This document shows, piece by piece, positions 15,854 through 24,898 of a DNA stretch of 41,579 nucleotides; position 1 is the first letter of the stretch; every line of letters begins with the position of its first letter. A model generated the notes under the pieces. It was given only the letters and a program-made list of their open reading frames with translations. It ran no database searches and was not told where the DNA came from. This DNA comes from Actinomycetes bacterium (GTDB taxonomy: Bacteria; Actinomycetota; Acidimicrobiia; Acidimicrobiales; GCA-2861595). Made by a program: the position numbers and the translations under genes. The DNA lies in NCBI GenBank assembly GCA_023264975.1, contig JAHFUS010000036.1:1-41579 (forward strand), in the 5' to 3' direction.

Positions 15854-15859
15854 ACCTCC
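15854..15859 (-). promoter_or_regulatory. Strong ribosome site (GGAGGT) deciding the start of the surface protein
   Basis: GGAGGT sits 7 nt before ATG 15846. The 139-nt region up to ftsH must hold the promoter. I see a TTGCTT but no well-spaced -10 partner. Confidence 0.6.
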
Positions 15860-15985
15860 GAGTACGAGGACTCCCGCACAGAAGTCCCTCATCTATGTTC
15901 ACACTCTTCCGGCCCCGAAGCAAGACCGATGGTGCCTGCTCTCCCCCCTCGAAACGGATGTCTCGGATGAGTAAAAGGGGAAAGG

Positions 15986-17872
15986 CTACGAACTCGCCGA
16001 CGTCGGCGGGTGAAGCACCGGTAGGAGGAGGGCGTCGAGTGCGTCGCCCTCGAGGGTCTCGACCTCCATGAGGGTGGACGCAATGGAGTCGAGGGTGGAC
16101 CGGCGCTCCTCCAAGATCAGCTTCACCCGCTCGGCGGCGTGCTCGAGGATCTCCTGGACCTCGCTGTCGACGTCGGCCATGACCCGCTCCGAGGTGCGGT
16201 TGGCCACGCCGTCGACGCCCAGCACCCCCGCCCAGCGGGCCGTGAAAGGCCCAAGGCGCTCACTCATGCCGAACTCGGCCACCATGCGCCGGGCCAGGAT
16301 CCCGGCCCGGTCGAGATCGTCTGCCGCGCTGCTCGAGTGCTCCCCGGTGGAGATCAGCTCCGACGCCCACCCGCCCAGCAGGGCGGTGATGCGGTTGACC
16401 AGCTGGCTTCTGGTGATGGTGACGCTGTCGCCCTCGGGGGCGAACCAGGTGGTGCCGAGGCTGAGCCCCCGGGCCACGATCGACAGCTTCCCGATCGACT
16501 CCGTGCCCGGGAGGGCCGTGGCCACCACGGCGTGGCCGGCCTCGTGGTAGGCGATGCGCCGGCGGTCCTCCGGCGAGATGATCCGGGAGCGCCGCTGGGG
16601 GCCGATGAGGACCCGCTCGATGGCCTCCGAGAGGTGCACCGTGGCAATGCGGGGCACGCCCCGGCGGGCGGCCAGCAGGGCGGCCTCGTTGACCACGTTG
16701 GCCAGGTCGGCGCCCGAGAAGCCCACGGTGCGCCTGGCGACGGCGTGCAGGTCGACGTCGGGGTCGATCGGCTTGCCCCGCGCGTGCACCTTGAGGATGC
16801 CCTCGCGGCCCTTCACGTCGGGGCGGTCGATGGTGACCCGGCGGTCGAAGCGGCCGGGTCGCAGCAGGGCGCTGTCGAGGATGTCGGGACGGTTGGTGGC
16901 GGCCACCACCACCACGCCCGATCCCGGCTCGAAGCCGTCCATCTCCACCAGCAGCTGGTTGAGGGTGGCCTCCCGCTCGTCCTGGCCGGAGAGGGCGACT
17001 ACGCCTCGTGCCCGGCCCACGGCGTCGAGCTCGTCGATGAAGATGATGGCGGGGGCCTGCTGCTTGGCCGTGGCGAACAGGTCGCGGATGCGGGCCGGGC
17101 CGACACCGACGAAGATCTCCACGAAGTCGGCGCCCGAGATCGAGAAGAAGGGCACGTGGCACTCGCCGGCAAGGGCGCGGGCCAGCAGGGTCTTGCCGCA
17201 GCCGGGCGGGCCCATGAGCAGGATGCCCTTCGGCACCGCCGCACCCATGGCCTGGAAGCGCTCGGGCGACACCAAATAGTCGCGGACCTCGGCCAGCTCC
17301 TCGATGGGCTCGTCGAGCCCTGCGACCTCGGCGAAGGTGGTGGAGGTCTCGTCGCCCTGGCCCCTGCGGGCGTTGGATCGGCCGAAGCCGCCCAGCGCGT
17401 CGCCGCTGCGGCCGCCGAAGATCAGGTAGAGCACGAACAGTCCGTCGACCAGGATCAGCGACGGCAGCACCACGTTCATCGGCGCGATGAGGTTGTTGAG
17501 CGACTGCTGGGCCACGCCCGTGGGCACGCCCGCCTGGGTGAGCTCGGTGAACAGCTTGTTGAAGATCAGCTCGGTCTCGTCGGAGTAGCCGACCCAGTAG
17601 CGCCCGTCCAGGTAGTGGCCGACGACGCGGTTGTCGGCCACCCGGATGGTGGCGTCCTGGATGTCGCCCTCCCGTACGGCGGCGATGAACTCGTCGATAC
17701 GGAGCTGGTGGCCCGGCGTGTGGGGCTGGAAGCGCCACACGATGAGGCCGTAGAAGGCGATTAGGAGAGGCAGGGCGGACGCGCACAGGACAAGTGCCCG
17801 CCGACGGGTGCGGTCGCCCGCCTCCTTGCCCTCCGGATCGGTCCTGCGTTCCTTCGCCGTCTTGGCGGCCAC
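15986..17872 (-). CDS. ftsH: ATP-dependent zinc metalloprotease FtsH
   Basis: 628 residues. Two membrane helices flank an extracytoplasmic domain (about residues 25-47 and 132-153). The AAA+ domain has Walker A GPPGCGKT (about 221-228), the pore loop FVG in FVEIFVGVG, Walker [10 protein letters not shown] and arginine fingers in RPGRFDR. The protease has the zinc motif HEAGH (about 443-447) and a downstream Asp in SAADDLDRA. FtsH is a membrane hexamer that extracts and degrades membrane and regulatory proteins. Start chosen at GTG 17872 because GGGAGG lies 7 nt upstream; the longer TTG reading frame adds 12 residues. All key residues are present, so it should be active. No operon partner is evident. 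Confidence 0.95.
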   Translation of the reverse strand: MAAKTAKERRTDPEGKEAGDRTRRRALVLCASALPLLIAFYGLIVWRFQPHTPGHQLRIDEFIAAVREGDIQDATIRVADNRVVGHYLDGRYWVGYSDETELIFNKLFTELTQAGVPTGVAQQSLNNLIAPMNVVLPSLILVDGLFVLYLIFGGRSGDALGGFGRSNARRGQGDETSTTFAEVAGLDEPIEELAEVRDYLVSPERFQAMGAAVPKGILLMGPPGCGKTLLARALAGECHVPFFSISGADFVEIFVGVGPARIRDLFATAKQQAPAIIFIDELDAVGRARGVVALSGQDEREATLNQLLVEMDGFEPGSGVVVVAATNRPDILDSALLRPGRFDRRVTIDRPDVKGREGILKVHARGKPIDPDVDLHAVARRTVGFSGADLANVVNEAALLAARRGVPRIATVHLSEAIERVLIGPQRRSRIISPEDRRRIAYHEAGHAVVATALPGTESIGKLSIVARGLSLGTTWFAPEGDSVTITRSQLVNRITALLGGWASELISTGEHSSSAADDLDRAGILARRMVAEFGMSERLGPFTARWAGVLGVDGVANRTSERVMADVDSEVQEILEHAAERVKLILEERRSTLDSIASTLMEVETLEGDALDALLLPVLHPPTSASS

Positions 17873-17879
17873 GTCAGCG

Positions 17880-17885
17880 CCTCCC
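17880..17885 (-). promoter_or_regulatory. Ribosome site (GGGAGG) deciding the ftsH start
   Basis: It lies 7 nt upstream of GTG 17872 and falls inside the longer alternative reading frame, so that frame's extra codons are probably untranslated. Confidence 0.6.
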
Positions 17886-17934
17886 GATGCTGGACGCGAC
17901 ACGAGCAACGGCGTGGGAACAGCGCACGGCCGCG

Positions 17935-17940
17935 AGCGTA
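17935..17940 (-). promoter_or_regulatory. Candidate -10 box (TACGCT) for ftsH
   Basis: TACGCT on the minus strand is about 62 nt before the ftsH start, leaving room for a leader with the GGGAGG site. No convincing -35 box. Confidence 0.3.
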
Positions 17941-18000
17941 CCGCCGGACGCTGCGTTGAATCCTGTGCCTATGTGCGCTCCCGCACCCGGCAACGGGGCC

Positions 18001-18244
18001 CGGCCGGGCCGAAGGACCACGGCCACGGGTGGGGCTGGGGCCCCCACCTCGTGGAGGAGGCCGGGGTTGGGGCCCCGGCCGGGCCGAAGGACCACGGCCA
18101 CGGGTGGGGCTGGGGCCCCCACCTCGTGGAGGAGGCCGGGGTTGGGGCCCCGGCCGGGCCGAAGGACCACGGCCACGGGTGGGGCTGGGGCCCCCACCTC
18201 GTGGAGGAGGCCGGGGTTGGGGCCCCGGCCGGGCCGAAGGACCA
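18001..18244. repeat. Three perfect 75-bp tandem repeats plus a 19-bp fourth start
   Basis: Units start at 18001, 18076 and 18151 and are identical; a partial fourth (cggccgggccgaaggacca) begins at 18226 and runs to 18244. Each unit contains two hairpin-forming segments, GGTGGGG/CCCCACC and CCGGGG/CCCCGG. The array occupies most of the 378-nt space between the galE-like stop (18251) and the ftsH promoter. Because 75 is divisible by three, several frames stay open, but no ribosome site or family supports a protein. The array most likely acts as a transcription terminator or is a minisatellite. Confidence 0.9.
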
Positions 18245-18250
18245 GACCAA

Positions 18251-19198
18251 TCAGGAGCGGAACCAGTCGAGGGTGGCCCGGCAGCCCTCGTCGAGGGTCG
18301 TCCAAGGCTTCCAGCCGAGATGGATGGCCGCCCGTCCGGGGTCGAGAGCGGACCGGGCCAGCTCGCCCGGCCGGGCCGGGGCGTAGGCGGCCGGCTGCTC
18401 GACCCCGGCTTCCCGGGCGATCGACCGGTAGAGGTCGTTCACCGAGGTCTCCGTGCCCGTGCCGATGTTCACCAGCAGGCCGCCGCCCCGCTCGGCGCCC
18501 CGCACGAAGGCGTCGACCACATCGTCGACGAACACGAAGTCGCGGGTCTGCTCGCCGTCACCGTAGATCGTGCACGCCTCCCCTGCCAGCAGCCGGCCGG
18601 CGAAGATCGACACCACCCCGGCCTCGCCGTGCGGATCCTGCCGGGGGCCGTACACGTTGGCCAGGGCCAGGGCGGTGAACTCCAGTTCGTGCAGCTGGCG
18701 GTAGGCGAACAGGTAGTCCCCCACCGCCTTCTTGGCCACCCCGTAGGGCGACTCGGGGCGCTGCGGGTGCGACTCGCGCACCGGCAGGTCGTCGGGCCCG
18801 ACGGTGCCGTAGATAGTGCCCCCACTCGAGGCGAACACCACCTTGCGGGCGCCGGCCAGGCGGGCCCCCTCGAGCACCTTGAGGGCGCCGACGATGTTCA
18901 CCTCGGCGTCGAAGGCGGGCCGGTCCACCGACACCCGCACGTCGGCCTGGGCGGCCAGGTGGTACACGACCTCGGGCCTGCGGCGGGCGATCAGGTCGAC
19001 CACCTGGTCCGAACGGATGTCGAGCCGGTGGAAGGTGAAGTCGGTACCGGCGCCCCGCCCGGCACGGGCCTCGGCCAGGTTGGCGAGCGAGCCGGTGGAC
19101 AGGTCGTCCACCGCGTCCACGGCGTGGCCCTCGGCCAGCAGCCGGTCGACCAGGGTGGAGCCGATGAAGCCGGCGCCGCCGGTGACGAGCGCCTTCAT
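18251..19198 (-). CDS. NAD-dependent sugar-nucleotide epimerase (GalE-like)
   Basis: 315 residues, extended SDR. NAD site GGAGFIGSTL (residues about 7-16), DDLSTGSLANL typical of UDP-sugar epimerases, catalytic Ser in SSGGTIYG, catalytic YGVAK, and the substrate segment NVYGPRQDPHGEAGVVSIF. This is the group of UDP-glucose/UDP-GlcNAc 4-epimerases, though exact sugar cannot be fixed. The start ATG 19198 overlaps the stop of the upstream nucleotidyltransferase (ATGA), so it ends an operon devoted to nucleotide sugars and transferases. The gene stops 7 nt before the tandem repeat array, which may end the transcript. Confidence 0.88.
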   Translation of the reverse strand: MKALVTGGAGFIGSTLVDRLLAEGHAVDAVDDLSTGSLANLAEARAGRGAGTDFTFHRLDIRSDQVVDLIARRRPEVVYHLAAQADVRVSVDRPAFDAEVNIVGALKVLEGARLAGARKVVFASSGGTIYGTVGPDDLPVRESHPQRPESPYGVAKKAVGDYLFAYRQLHELEFTALALANVYGPRQDPHGEAGVVSIFAGRLLAGEACTIYGDGEQTRDFVFVDDVVDAFVRGAERGGGLLVNIGTGTETSVNDLYRSIAREAGVEQPAAYAPARPGELARSALDPGRAAIHLGWKPWTTLDEGCRATLDWFRS

Positions 19199-20271
19199 GA
19201 CCCGGGTACCCGGGCCTGGTCCAGGCGGGCGCCTCTCTCCACGACGGCACCTTCGCCCACCACGCTCATTCCGGTGACCTGGGCGCCCTCGCCCACCACC
19301 GCGCCGGGACCGATGATGGACCCCTCGACGACCGCCCCGGGGCGCACCACGGCCCCCGGCAGCAGCACCGAGCCGGTGACCGACGCCCCCTCGACCCGGC
19401 AGCCGGCGCCGACGACCGACGTCCCCACCGTCGAGTGTCTGCCCACGTAGGCGGCGTCGCCGACGAGCGAGCCGGCGCCGATGCGCACGTCGATCACCGG
19501 ACGGCCGAGGACCCACGCCCCGTCGCCCGAGCGGTGCGCACCCGGCGCCGGTCCGTGCCGCGTGCTGCCGTTCACCAGGTGCAGGTTGGCCCGCAGATAC
19601 AGCTCGGGCGTTCCCGTGTCGGTCCAGTAGGCGTCGGAGGCCAGCGCGTAGACGGACCCTTCGGCGGCCAGTGCCGGGAACGTCTCCCGCTCGATGTTGA
19701 CCCTGCGGTCGCCCGGGATCCGCTGGACCACCTCGGGCTCGAGGACGTAGAAACCCGCGTTGACCAGGTTGGTGGGCGCCGTGCCGGAGGGCGGCTTCTC
19801 GATGAAGGCCTGCACCCGACCAGAGGCGTCGGTGGGCACCACACCGAACGCGGAGGGGTCGGCGACGGGCGTGAGGGCGATGGTGGCGGTGGCCCCGCTG
19901 CCGCCATGGAACCCGATCAGGGCGCCCACGTCGAGGTCTGACAGCACGTCGCCGTTGACCACCAGGAACGTCTCCTCGATGGCGGCGTGGCTGGCCGCGA
20001 ACCGGATGGCGCCGGCCGTGTCGAGCGGCGCCGGCTCGACCGCGTAGGTGAGGCGGGCGCCGGCGCAGCGGTCCCCGGGGAAGGCGGCCAGGAAGGCGTC
20101 GGGTCTGTAGCCCATCGACAGGGTGACGTCGTCGATGCCGTGGACGGCCAGGTGGGCGACGACCCGTTCGATCATGGTCACCTCGGCCACCGGCAGCATC
20201 TGCTTGGCGATGGTGAGGGTGAGGGGGCGAAGGCGCGTGCCTTCGCCCCCGACGAGGACGAGTGCTCTCAC
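19195..20271 (-). CDS. Sugar-1-phosphate nucleotidyltransferase with left-handed beta-helix
   Basis: 358 residues. The N-terminal transferase has LVLVGGEGTRLRPLTLTIAKQMLPV (G-x-G-T-R-x-R-P-L-T and the K of K-x-x-x-P), VNGDVLSDLD with the metal Asp, and VEKP-like FIEKPPSG. The C-terminal third repeats V/I-G-x-G-A/S hexapeptides (residues about 260-350), a left-handed beta-helix as in mannose-1-phosphate guanylyltransferase and related GlmU-like enzymes. It makes an NDP-sugar, perhaps GDP-mannose. Start is GTG 20271 with GTGA overlap to the upstream stop. It could feed the GDP-6-deoxyhexose route of the Rmd-like enzyme, but base and sugar are inferred only from similarity of form. Confidence 0.87.
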   Translation of the reverse strand: MRALVLVGGEGTRLRPLTLTIAKQMLPVAEVTMIERVVAHLAVHGIDDVTLSMGYRPDAFLAAFPGDRCAGARLTYAVEPAPLDTAGAIRFAASHAAIEETFLVVNGDVLSDLDVGALIGFHGGSGATATIALTPVADPSAFGVVPTDASGRVQAFIEKPPSGTAPTNLVNAGFYVLEPEVVQRIPGDRRVNIERETFPALAAEGSVYALASDAYWTDTGTPELYLRANLHLVNGSTRHGPAPGAHRSGDGAWVLGRPVIDVRIGAGSLVGDAAYVGRHSTVGTSVVGAGCRVEGASVTGSVLLPGAVVRPGAVVEGSIIGPGAVVGEGAQVTGMSVVGEGAVVERGARLDQARVPGS

Positions 20272-21083
20272 GGCGAGGAGCTGGACGTGGTGGCTCCGGT
20301 CGTGGATGAGGTGGTCGCGACCGTGCTGTCCGACGTCGGCGCGGAAGTGCTCGGCGTGGCGTCGCCCGGGAGCGTGGACCCGGTGCCCTCCGGGACAGAG
20401 GGGGGGACGGTGGCCCCGGGGCTGCCCGGCACGTCGTTGAGCTTGTCGAGCTCGGCGGCCGACGGCGGCTTCTTCGGGATGTCGGTGCCCGGCGTGGCGA
20501 AGGCGATCACCAGCTCGTCGCGGTCGCGCAGGCGGATCTTCTTCAGGTCGCCGTTCTGCTCGTCGCCGTTCAGGAACGCCTTGATGGTGCCCTTCTTGCC
20601 GTCCGGGCAGGTGCCGCCGTTCTTGAAGTCCTTCCCGCCCGGCACCTGCACGTGCGTGCCGCTGACCTTGAGCCCCACCGTGTCGGCGTACACCCCGAAG
20701 GTGGCGTTGCGGCCGGACGAGGCCTTGGTGAACGGGTGAATGTGCACGACGCCGTCGCCATGCGTGTGGATGCCGCGCGGGTCCTGGTCGCTCTGGATGT
20801 TCGGGAGCCACTCGCCGCACGCGTAGATGCCCATCGCCGCGTGCCAGTGGTCACCCTTGAACTGCTTCGGCCCGGGCAGGCCGGGCGGGCGGGGCTTCTC
20901 CGACTTGAGGGGGTTGGACGCCGCCTGGCGCTCGTTGCGGCTGGTGACGATGACCAGCGAGCCGAGGAGCACGACCACCGACATCGCCCCGTACCAGCCC
21001 CACGGCCGGGCGCCGCGCGCGGTGCGGCCTCCGCCGGTGCTCGCGGCACGTGCCACCTTCTTGTTGCTCGAAGCCTTTCCCAT
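20268..21083 (-). CDS. Membrane-anchored His-rich protein of unknown function
   Basis: 271 residues. A basic N terminus is followed by one membrane helix (about residues 33-48), then a globular domain (about 70-205) holding GDHWHAAMGIYACGEW and GIHTHGDGVVHIHPF, with a cluster of His suited to metal binding. The C-terminal 55 residues are Ser/Thr/Pro-rich and probably unstructured. It sits inside the polysaccharide operon, with GTGA overlap to the next gene. The ATG 21083 is preceded by TAGGTT with a 6-nt gap, so it may also have its own leaderless start. I do not recognise a named family. A surface metal-binding or glycan-handling role is only a guess. Confidence 0.7.
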   Translation of the reverse strand: MGKASSNKKVARAASTGGGRTARGARPWGWYGAMSVVVLLGSLVIVTSRNERQAASNPLKSEKPRPPGLPGPKQFKGDHWHAAMGIYACGEWLPNIQSDQDPRGIHTHGDGVVHIHPFTKASSGRNATFGVYADTVGLKVSGTHVQVPGGKDFKNGGTCPDGKKGTIKAFLNGDEQNGDLKKIRLRDRDELVIAFATPGTDIPKKPPSAAELDKLNDVPGSPGATVPPSVPEGTGSTLPGDATPSTSAPTSDSTVATTSSTTGATTSSSSP

Positions 21084-21089
21084 TGGCAG

Positions 21090-21095
21090 AACCTA
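21090..21095 (-). promoter_or_regulatory. Internal -10 box (TAGGTT) overlapping a stop codon
   Basis: On the minus strand TAGGTT is 6 nt before ATG 21083, and its first three bases are the TAG stop of the upstream glycosyltransferase. It suggests an internal leaderless promoter inside the operon. Confidence 0.45.
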
Positions 21096-21968
21096 CCGTG
21101 CCCGCCGCGAACCGACGGCCCGCTGTGCGCAGGCCAACCCGGCGCGCACCACCAGGCCGGCGGCCACGACCGGCACGAGGGCGGCCAGCGGACCGGTCGT
21201 CGTGCGCCGCCAGAATCGCAGGAGCGAGCGGTGGTGCTCGACGATCATGCGGTAGGGGCGCTGGTCGGTGGAGACCCCCTGGGCGTGCATAACGCGGGCT
21301 GCCGGTTCGAACGCGACCTTCCAGCCGGCCCGGTTGGCACGCCAGCACAGGTCGACGTCCTCGGCGTACATGAAGTACGACTCGTCGAAGCCGCCCAGGG
21401 TCACCCAGGCCTCCCGGCGGACGAGGAAGCACGAGCCGGAGACCCAGTCGGCCTCCACGGTGCGGGCGTGGTCCCAGTCGAGCATCCGGTACGTGCGGGT
21501 GAACCGGTTCTTCGGCGCCACCTGGCCGAGGAAGGCGTGGCCGAGGGCGACGCCGAGATCGGGAAAGGTGCGCGGCGACGGGTACAGCGAGCCGTCGAGG
21601 TTCTCGATCCGGGGCCCCACCAGGGCCACCCGGCGGTCCGCGGCGAGCACCGCCACCATCGCCTTCACCGCCCCGGGTTCGAGCACCACGTCGGAGTTGC
21701 ACACGAGGAGCAGGTCGCCCACCGTGAGGGTGGCGGCGCGGTTGGCGGCCGTCCCGTAACCGAGGTTGGCCCCGGTTGGGAGGAAGCGGGCCCCGGGGTC
21801 CGACGCGGCCAGCGCCTCCCGCGATCCGTCGCGCGAGTCGTTGTCGGCCACGACCACGTCGTCGACGCCCTCTACCCGCAGGCTGCGCACGCACTCGAGC
21901 AGGTGGTCCCGGGCCTTGTAGTTCACGACCACGGCGCTCACCCGGCCGGCCCCCGGGCCGGACCTCAC
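21093..21968 (-). CDS. GT2 glycosyltransferase, rhamnosyltransferase-like
   Basis: 291 residues. VSAVVVNYKARDHLLECVRSL begins the GT-A domain; NDSRDGS binds the nucleotide; LLVCNSDVVLEPGAV is the metal-binding DxD-like region; ADWVSGSCFLVRREAW and the EDVDLCWRANRAGW motif resemble WbbL-type rhamnosyltransferases. A C-terminal hydrophobic stretch (LAALVPVVAAGLVVRAGLA) may attach it to the membrane. Start is GTG 21968, overlapping the preceding gene's stop (GTGA); a second GTG at 21941 is possible. With rmlA, rmlB and rmlD nearby, dTDP-rhamnose is a likely donor, and polyprenyl-linked GlcNAc a possible acceptor, but both are inference. Confidence 0.85.
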   Translation of the reverse strand: MRSGPGAGRVSAVVVNYKARDHLLECVRSLRVEGVDDVVVADNDSRDGSREALAASDPGARFLPTGANLGYGTAANRAATLTVGDLLLVCNSDVVLEPGAVKAMVAVLAADRRVALVGPRIENLDGSLYPSPRTFPDLGVALGHAFLGQVAPKNRFTRTYRMLDWDHARTVEADWVSGSCFLVRREAWVTLGGFDESYFMYAEDVDLCWRANRAGWKVAFEPAARVMHAQGVSTDQRPYRMIVEHHRSLLRFWRRTTTGPLAALVPVVAAGLVVRAGLACAQRAVGSRRAR

Positions 21969-22699
21969 GATCGGCGGCCCGGCGCGGAGAACCGGTAGCG
22001 GACCAGTGAGGACAACGCCCGCGCCGTGTCCCGGGAGACGAACTTGCGGCCCTCGTCGTGGTCCCGTCCTGCGTAGGAGATCGGTACTTCGTAGATCTTG
22101 ATCCCCTGGCGGAGCAGCTTCGCCGTCACCTCGGGCTCGAAATCGAAGCGGTCCGACTCGATCTTGATGCCGTCGAGCACGGTACGGTCGAACAGCTTGT
22201 AACAGGTCTGCACGTCCGACAGGTTGGTGTTGTAGAGAAGGTCGGCGGCGATGCTCACGACGCGGTTGCCGAGGTGGGCCAGGTACCCGCTGGTCTGGCG
22301 CGCGCCCAGGTACCGGCTGCCGTAGACGACCCTGGCCCGTCCCCGGAGCATGGGCGCCAGCAGGACGGGCCAGTCCTCTGGGTCGTACTCGAGGTCGGCG
22401 TCCTGGATGAGGACGAGGTCGCCGTGGGCGCGGGCGAGGGCCGTGCGGATGCACGCTCCTTTGCCCTGGTTGGCGTTGTGCCGCAGCACCATCACGGTCG
22501 AGTCCTCGATGGCGGCGAGGATCTTCTCGGTGCCGTCGGTGGAACCGTCGTCGACCACCACGATCTCGAGGTCGAGGTCGCCGGGCAGCACCACCTGCCG
22601 CATGCGGCGGACGATCTCGCCCACCGTCGCCCGCTCGTTGTAGACGGGCACCAGCACGGACAGCCGCCTGTAGTGGGGCGCCTCGGCGTCAGCCTCCAC
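21965..22699 (-). CDS. GT2 glycosyltransferase, dolichol-phosphate mannosyltransferase-like (DPM1)
   Basis: 244 residues and no C-terminal membrane helices, the type-II DPM form. Key motifs: [11 protein letters not shown] at the N terminus, [10 protein letters not shown] (nucleotide binding), [12 protein letters not shown] (metal DxD site) and the loop [13 protein letters not shown]. It would load a sugar from a nucleotide donor onto polyprenyl phosphate at the inner membrane face, giving lipid-linked sugar for outside transferases such as the giant GT2 enzyme. Start GTG 22699 overlaps the preceding gene's end by 11 nt, and its own stop overlaps the next gene by 4. Confidence 0.88.
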   Translation of the reverse strand: MEADAEAPHYRRLSVLVPVYNERATVGEIVRRMRQVVLPGDLDLEIVVVDDGSTDGTEKILAAIEDSTVMVLRHNANQGKGACIRTALARAHGDLVLIQDADLEYDPEDWPVLLAPMLRGRARVVYGSRYLGARQTSGYLAHLGNRVVSIAADLLYNTNLSDVQTCYKLFDRTVLDGIKIESDRFDFEPEVTAKLLRQGIKIYEVPISYAGRDHDEGRKFVSRDTARALSSLVRYRFSAPGRRS

Positions 22700-23630
22700 C
22701 TTCGAGCGCCTCCCGGAAGTAGGCGGCGGTGCGGGAGAGGCCGGTGCGCAGGTCGACCTCTGGCTCCCACTCGAACAGGGTGCCGGCCAGGGAAATGTCG
22801 GGTCGGCGGCGGGCCGGGTCGTCCACGGGGAGCGGCTGGGTGATGATCTCCGAGGTCGAACCGGTGACCTCGATGGCCATCTCGGCGAGCTGGCGGATGG
22901 TGTACTCCACGGGGTTGCCGATGTTCACCGGCCCCACATACGACGAGTCGAGGAGGGCCAGGAACCCCCGTACCTCGTCGTCGACATAGCAGAAGCTCCG
23001 CGTCTGGGAGCCATCGCCGTACACCGTGATGGGCTTGCCGGACAGCGCCTGCACCAGGAAGTTGGACACGGCCCTGCCGTCGTCGGGGCGCATGCGGGGG
23101 CCGAAGGTGTTGAAGATGCGCACGATCCGCACGTCGACGCCGTGGAAGCGGTTGTACGCCATGGTCATGGCCTCGGCGAACCGCTTGGCCTCGTCGTAGA
23201 CACCGCGGGGTCCGACCGGGTTCACGTTGCCCCAGTAGGTCTCGGGCTGCGGGTGCACCTCAGGGTCGCCGTACACCTCGCTGGTGGAGGCGAGGAAGAA
23301 CCGGGCACCCTTCTCCTTGGCCAGGCCGAGGAGGTGCAGGGTGCCGAGGCTGCCGACCTTGAGGATCTGGATCGGCATGCGCTCGAAGTCGGCCGGCGAA
23401 GCGGGGCTGGCAAAGTGGAGGACGGCGTCGACCGCGCCCGGAACGTGCACGTAGGTGCTCACGTTGTGGCGCTGGAAGGAGAATCGCTCGTGACCGAACA
23501 GGTGGGCGACGTTCTCCATGCGGCCGGTCAGCAGGTTGTCGATGCCCACGACCTCGTCGCCGCGGGCGATCAGGCGGTCGCACAGATGGGACCCGAGGAA
23601 ACCGGCGGCGCCGGCCACGACGACCCTCAT
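22689..23630 (-). CDS. uxs: UDP-glucuronate decarboxylase (UDP-xylose synthase)
   Basis: 313 residues, extended SDR. NAD site [10 protein letters not shown], catalytic segment STSEVYGDP, the family hallmark [22 protein letters not shown] with the Tyr-Lys pair, and the substrate region [18 protein letters not shown] followed by [15 protein letters not shown]. These motifs separate Uxs from GalE and RmlB. It oxidises UDP-glucuronate at C4, decarboxylates it and reduces to UDP-xylose. The substrate is made by the product of the gene just upstream (ugd), with which it overlaps by 4 nt (ATGA). Together they supply a pentose for the surface glycan. Confidence 0.92.
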   Translation of the reverse strand: MRVVVAGAAGFLGSHLCDRLIARGDEVVGIDNLLTGRMENVAHLFGHERFSFQRHNVSTYVHVPGAVDAVLHFASPASPADFERMPIQILKVGSLGTLHLLGLAKEKGARFFLASTSEVYGDPEVHPQPETYWGNVNPVGPRGVYDEAKRFAEAMTMAYNRFHGVDVRIVRIFNTFGPRMRPDDGRAVSNFLVQALSGKPITVYGDGSQTRSFCYVDDEVRGFLALLDSSYVGPVNIGNPVEYTIRQLAEMAIEVTGSTSEIITQPLPVDDPARRRPDISLAGTLFEWEPEVDLRTGLSRTAAYFREALEGGG

Positions 23631-24898
23631 CGCCCCAGCCCCTCGTAGGTGAATCCCTTGCGACGGGCCACCGCCGGGTCGAGCAGGTTGCGGGCGTCGA
23701 CGATGCACGGGTTCGCCATCAGGCCGCGCACCTTGTCGAGGTCGAGCCACTTGAACTCGTCCCATTCGGTGAGCACGGCCAGCACGGTGGCACCCTCGCA
23801 AGCGGCATAGGGATCGTCCACCCGGCCGATGCCGTCGAGGCCGGCGGCGGCGGCGGCCGGGTCGTACGCCCGCACCACCGAACCCCGATCCTGGAGGCGG
23901 CGGATCACCTCGATGGCCGGTGAGTCCCTGGTGTCGTCTGTCCCCGCCTTGAAAGCAAGGCCCCATGCACCGATGGTGACGCCGTCGACGGACCCGCCGG
24001 CCAAACGCTCGATCTTGGCCACCACCCGCTCGTGCTGCTCCTGGTTCACGGCCACGACGCCCCGCAGAAGGCTGAAGTCATAGCCCGCGTCGTCGCCGAT
24101 GCGGATGAGGGCCTTGGTGTCCTTCGGGAAGCAGGAGCCGCCCCAGCCGGGACCGGGCTTGAGGAACTCGAAACCGATCCGGCGGTCGTAGCCCATGCCC
24201 AGAACGACCTCCCGCACGTCGGCGCCGACCGCCTCGCACAGGTTGGCCATGGCGTTGACGAACGAGACCTTGGTTGCCAGGAAGGCGTTGGAGGCGTACT
24301 TGATGGCCTCGGCCGACACCGGGTCGGTGACGATGAGGGGCGCCTCCAGCCGCTCGAACAACCGGGCGACGCGCGTGGCGGCGGCCGGGTCGACGCTGCC
24401 GATCACGATGCGGTCGGGGTGGAGGCAGTCGTGGACGGCCGACCCCTCGCGCAGGAACTCCGGGTTCGAGACGACGTGAACGTCACTGCGGCCGAGTGCC
24501 TGCTCCACCATCCGTGTGGACCCGACGGGCACGGTGGACTTGTTGATGACGACGGTGCCCGGGTCCACCAACGGGCCGATCTCCTCGGCCGCCGCCCGCA
24601 CGTAGCTGGTGTCGGCCGAACCGTCCTCGCCCTGCGGCGTGGGCAGGCACAAGAAGACGAACTCGGCGCCGGCCACTGCCGCTGCCGCGCCCAGCACGAA
24701 CGACAGGCGGGTGGCGGCGATGCCCTCGTGCACGAGGTCCTCGAGCCCCGCCTCGAAGATCGGGATCTCGCCTCTGCGTAGGCGCTCGACCTTCTCGGGG
24801 ACGACGTCGGCGCACACCACGTCGTGGCCGAGGTGGGCCAGGTAGGCGCCGGTGGTGAGGCCCACATAGCCCGTGCCGACTACGGCGATCCTGCTCAT
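23627..24898 (-). CDS. ugd: UDP-glucose 6-dehydrogenase
   Basis: 423 residues. N-terminal Rossmann site [28 protein letters not shown] loop; central region [19 protein letters not shown]; catalytic cysteine in [15 protein letters not shown]-terminal UDP-binding domain with [19 protein letters not shown]. All active-site residues of the family are present. It converts UDP-glucose to UDP-glucuronate with two NAD+. The ATG 24898 overlaps the rmlD stop by 4 nt (ATGA), and uxs follows with the same overlap, so expression is coupled. UDP-glucuronate may be used directly or go to UDP-xylose. Confidence 0.95.
   Translation of the reverse strand: MSRIAVVGTGYVGLTTGAYLAHLGHDVVCADVVPEKVERLRRGEIPIFEAGLEDLVHEGIAATRLSFVLGAAAAVAGAEFVFLCLPTPQGEDGSADTSYVRAAAEEIGPLVDPGTVVINKSTVPVGSTRMVEQALGRSDVHVVSNPEFLREGSAVHDCLHPDRIVIGSVDPAAATRVARLFERLEAPLIVTDPVSAEAIKYASNAFLATKVSFVNAMANLCEAVGADVREVVLGMGYDRRIGFEFLKPGPGWGGSCFPKDTKALIRIGDDAGYDFSLLRGVVAVNQEQHERVVAKIERLAGGSVDGVTIGAWGLAFKAGTDDTRDSPAIEVIRRLQDRGSVVRAYDPAAAAAGLDGIGRVDDPYAACEGATVLAVLTEWDEFKWLDLDKVRGLMANPCIVDARNLLDPAVARRKGFTYEGLGR

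Noticed and set aside
16139-17764. 541-codon plus-strand open frame opposite ftsH
   Set aside because: Antisense shadow of a complete FtsH; no ribosome site or family features.
17874-18305. Open frames across the 75-bp repeats with 25-residue repeats on both strands
   Set aside because: Open frames follow from the unit length being a multiple of three. There is no start signal, they run over the ends of real genes, and the proteins look like GC-driven noise.
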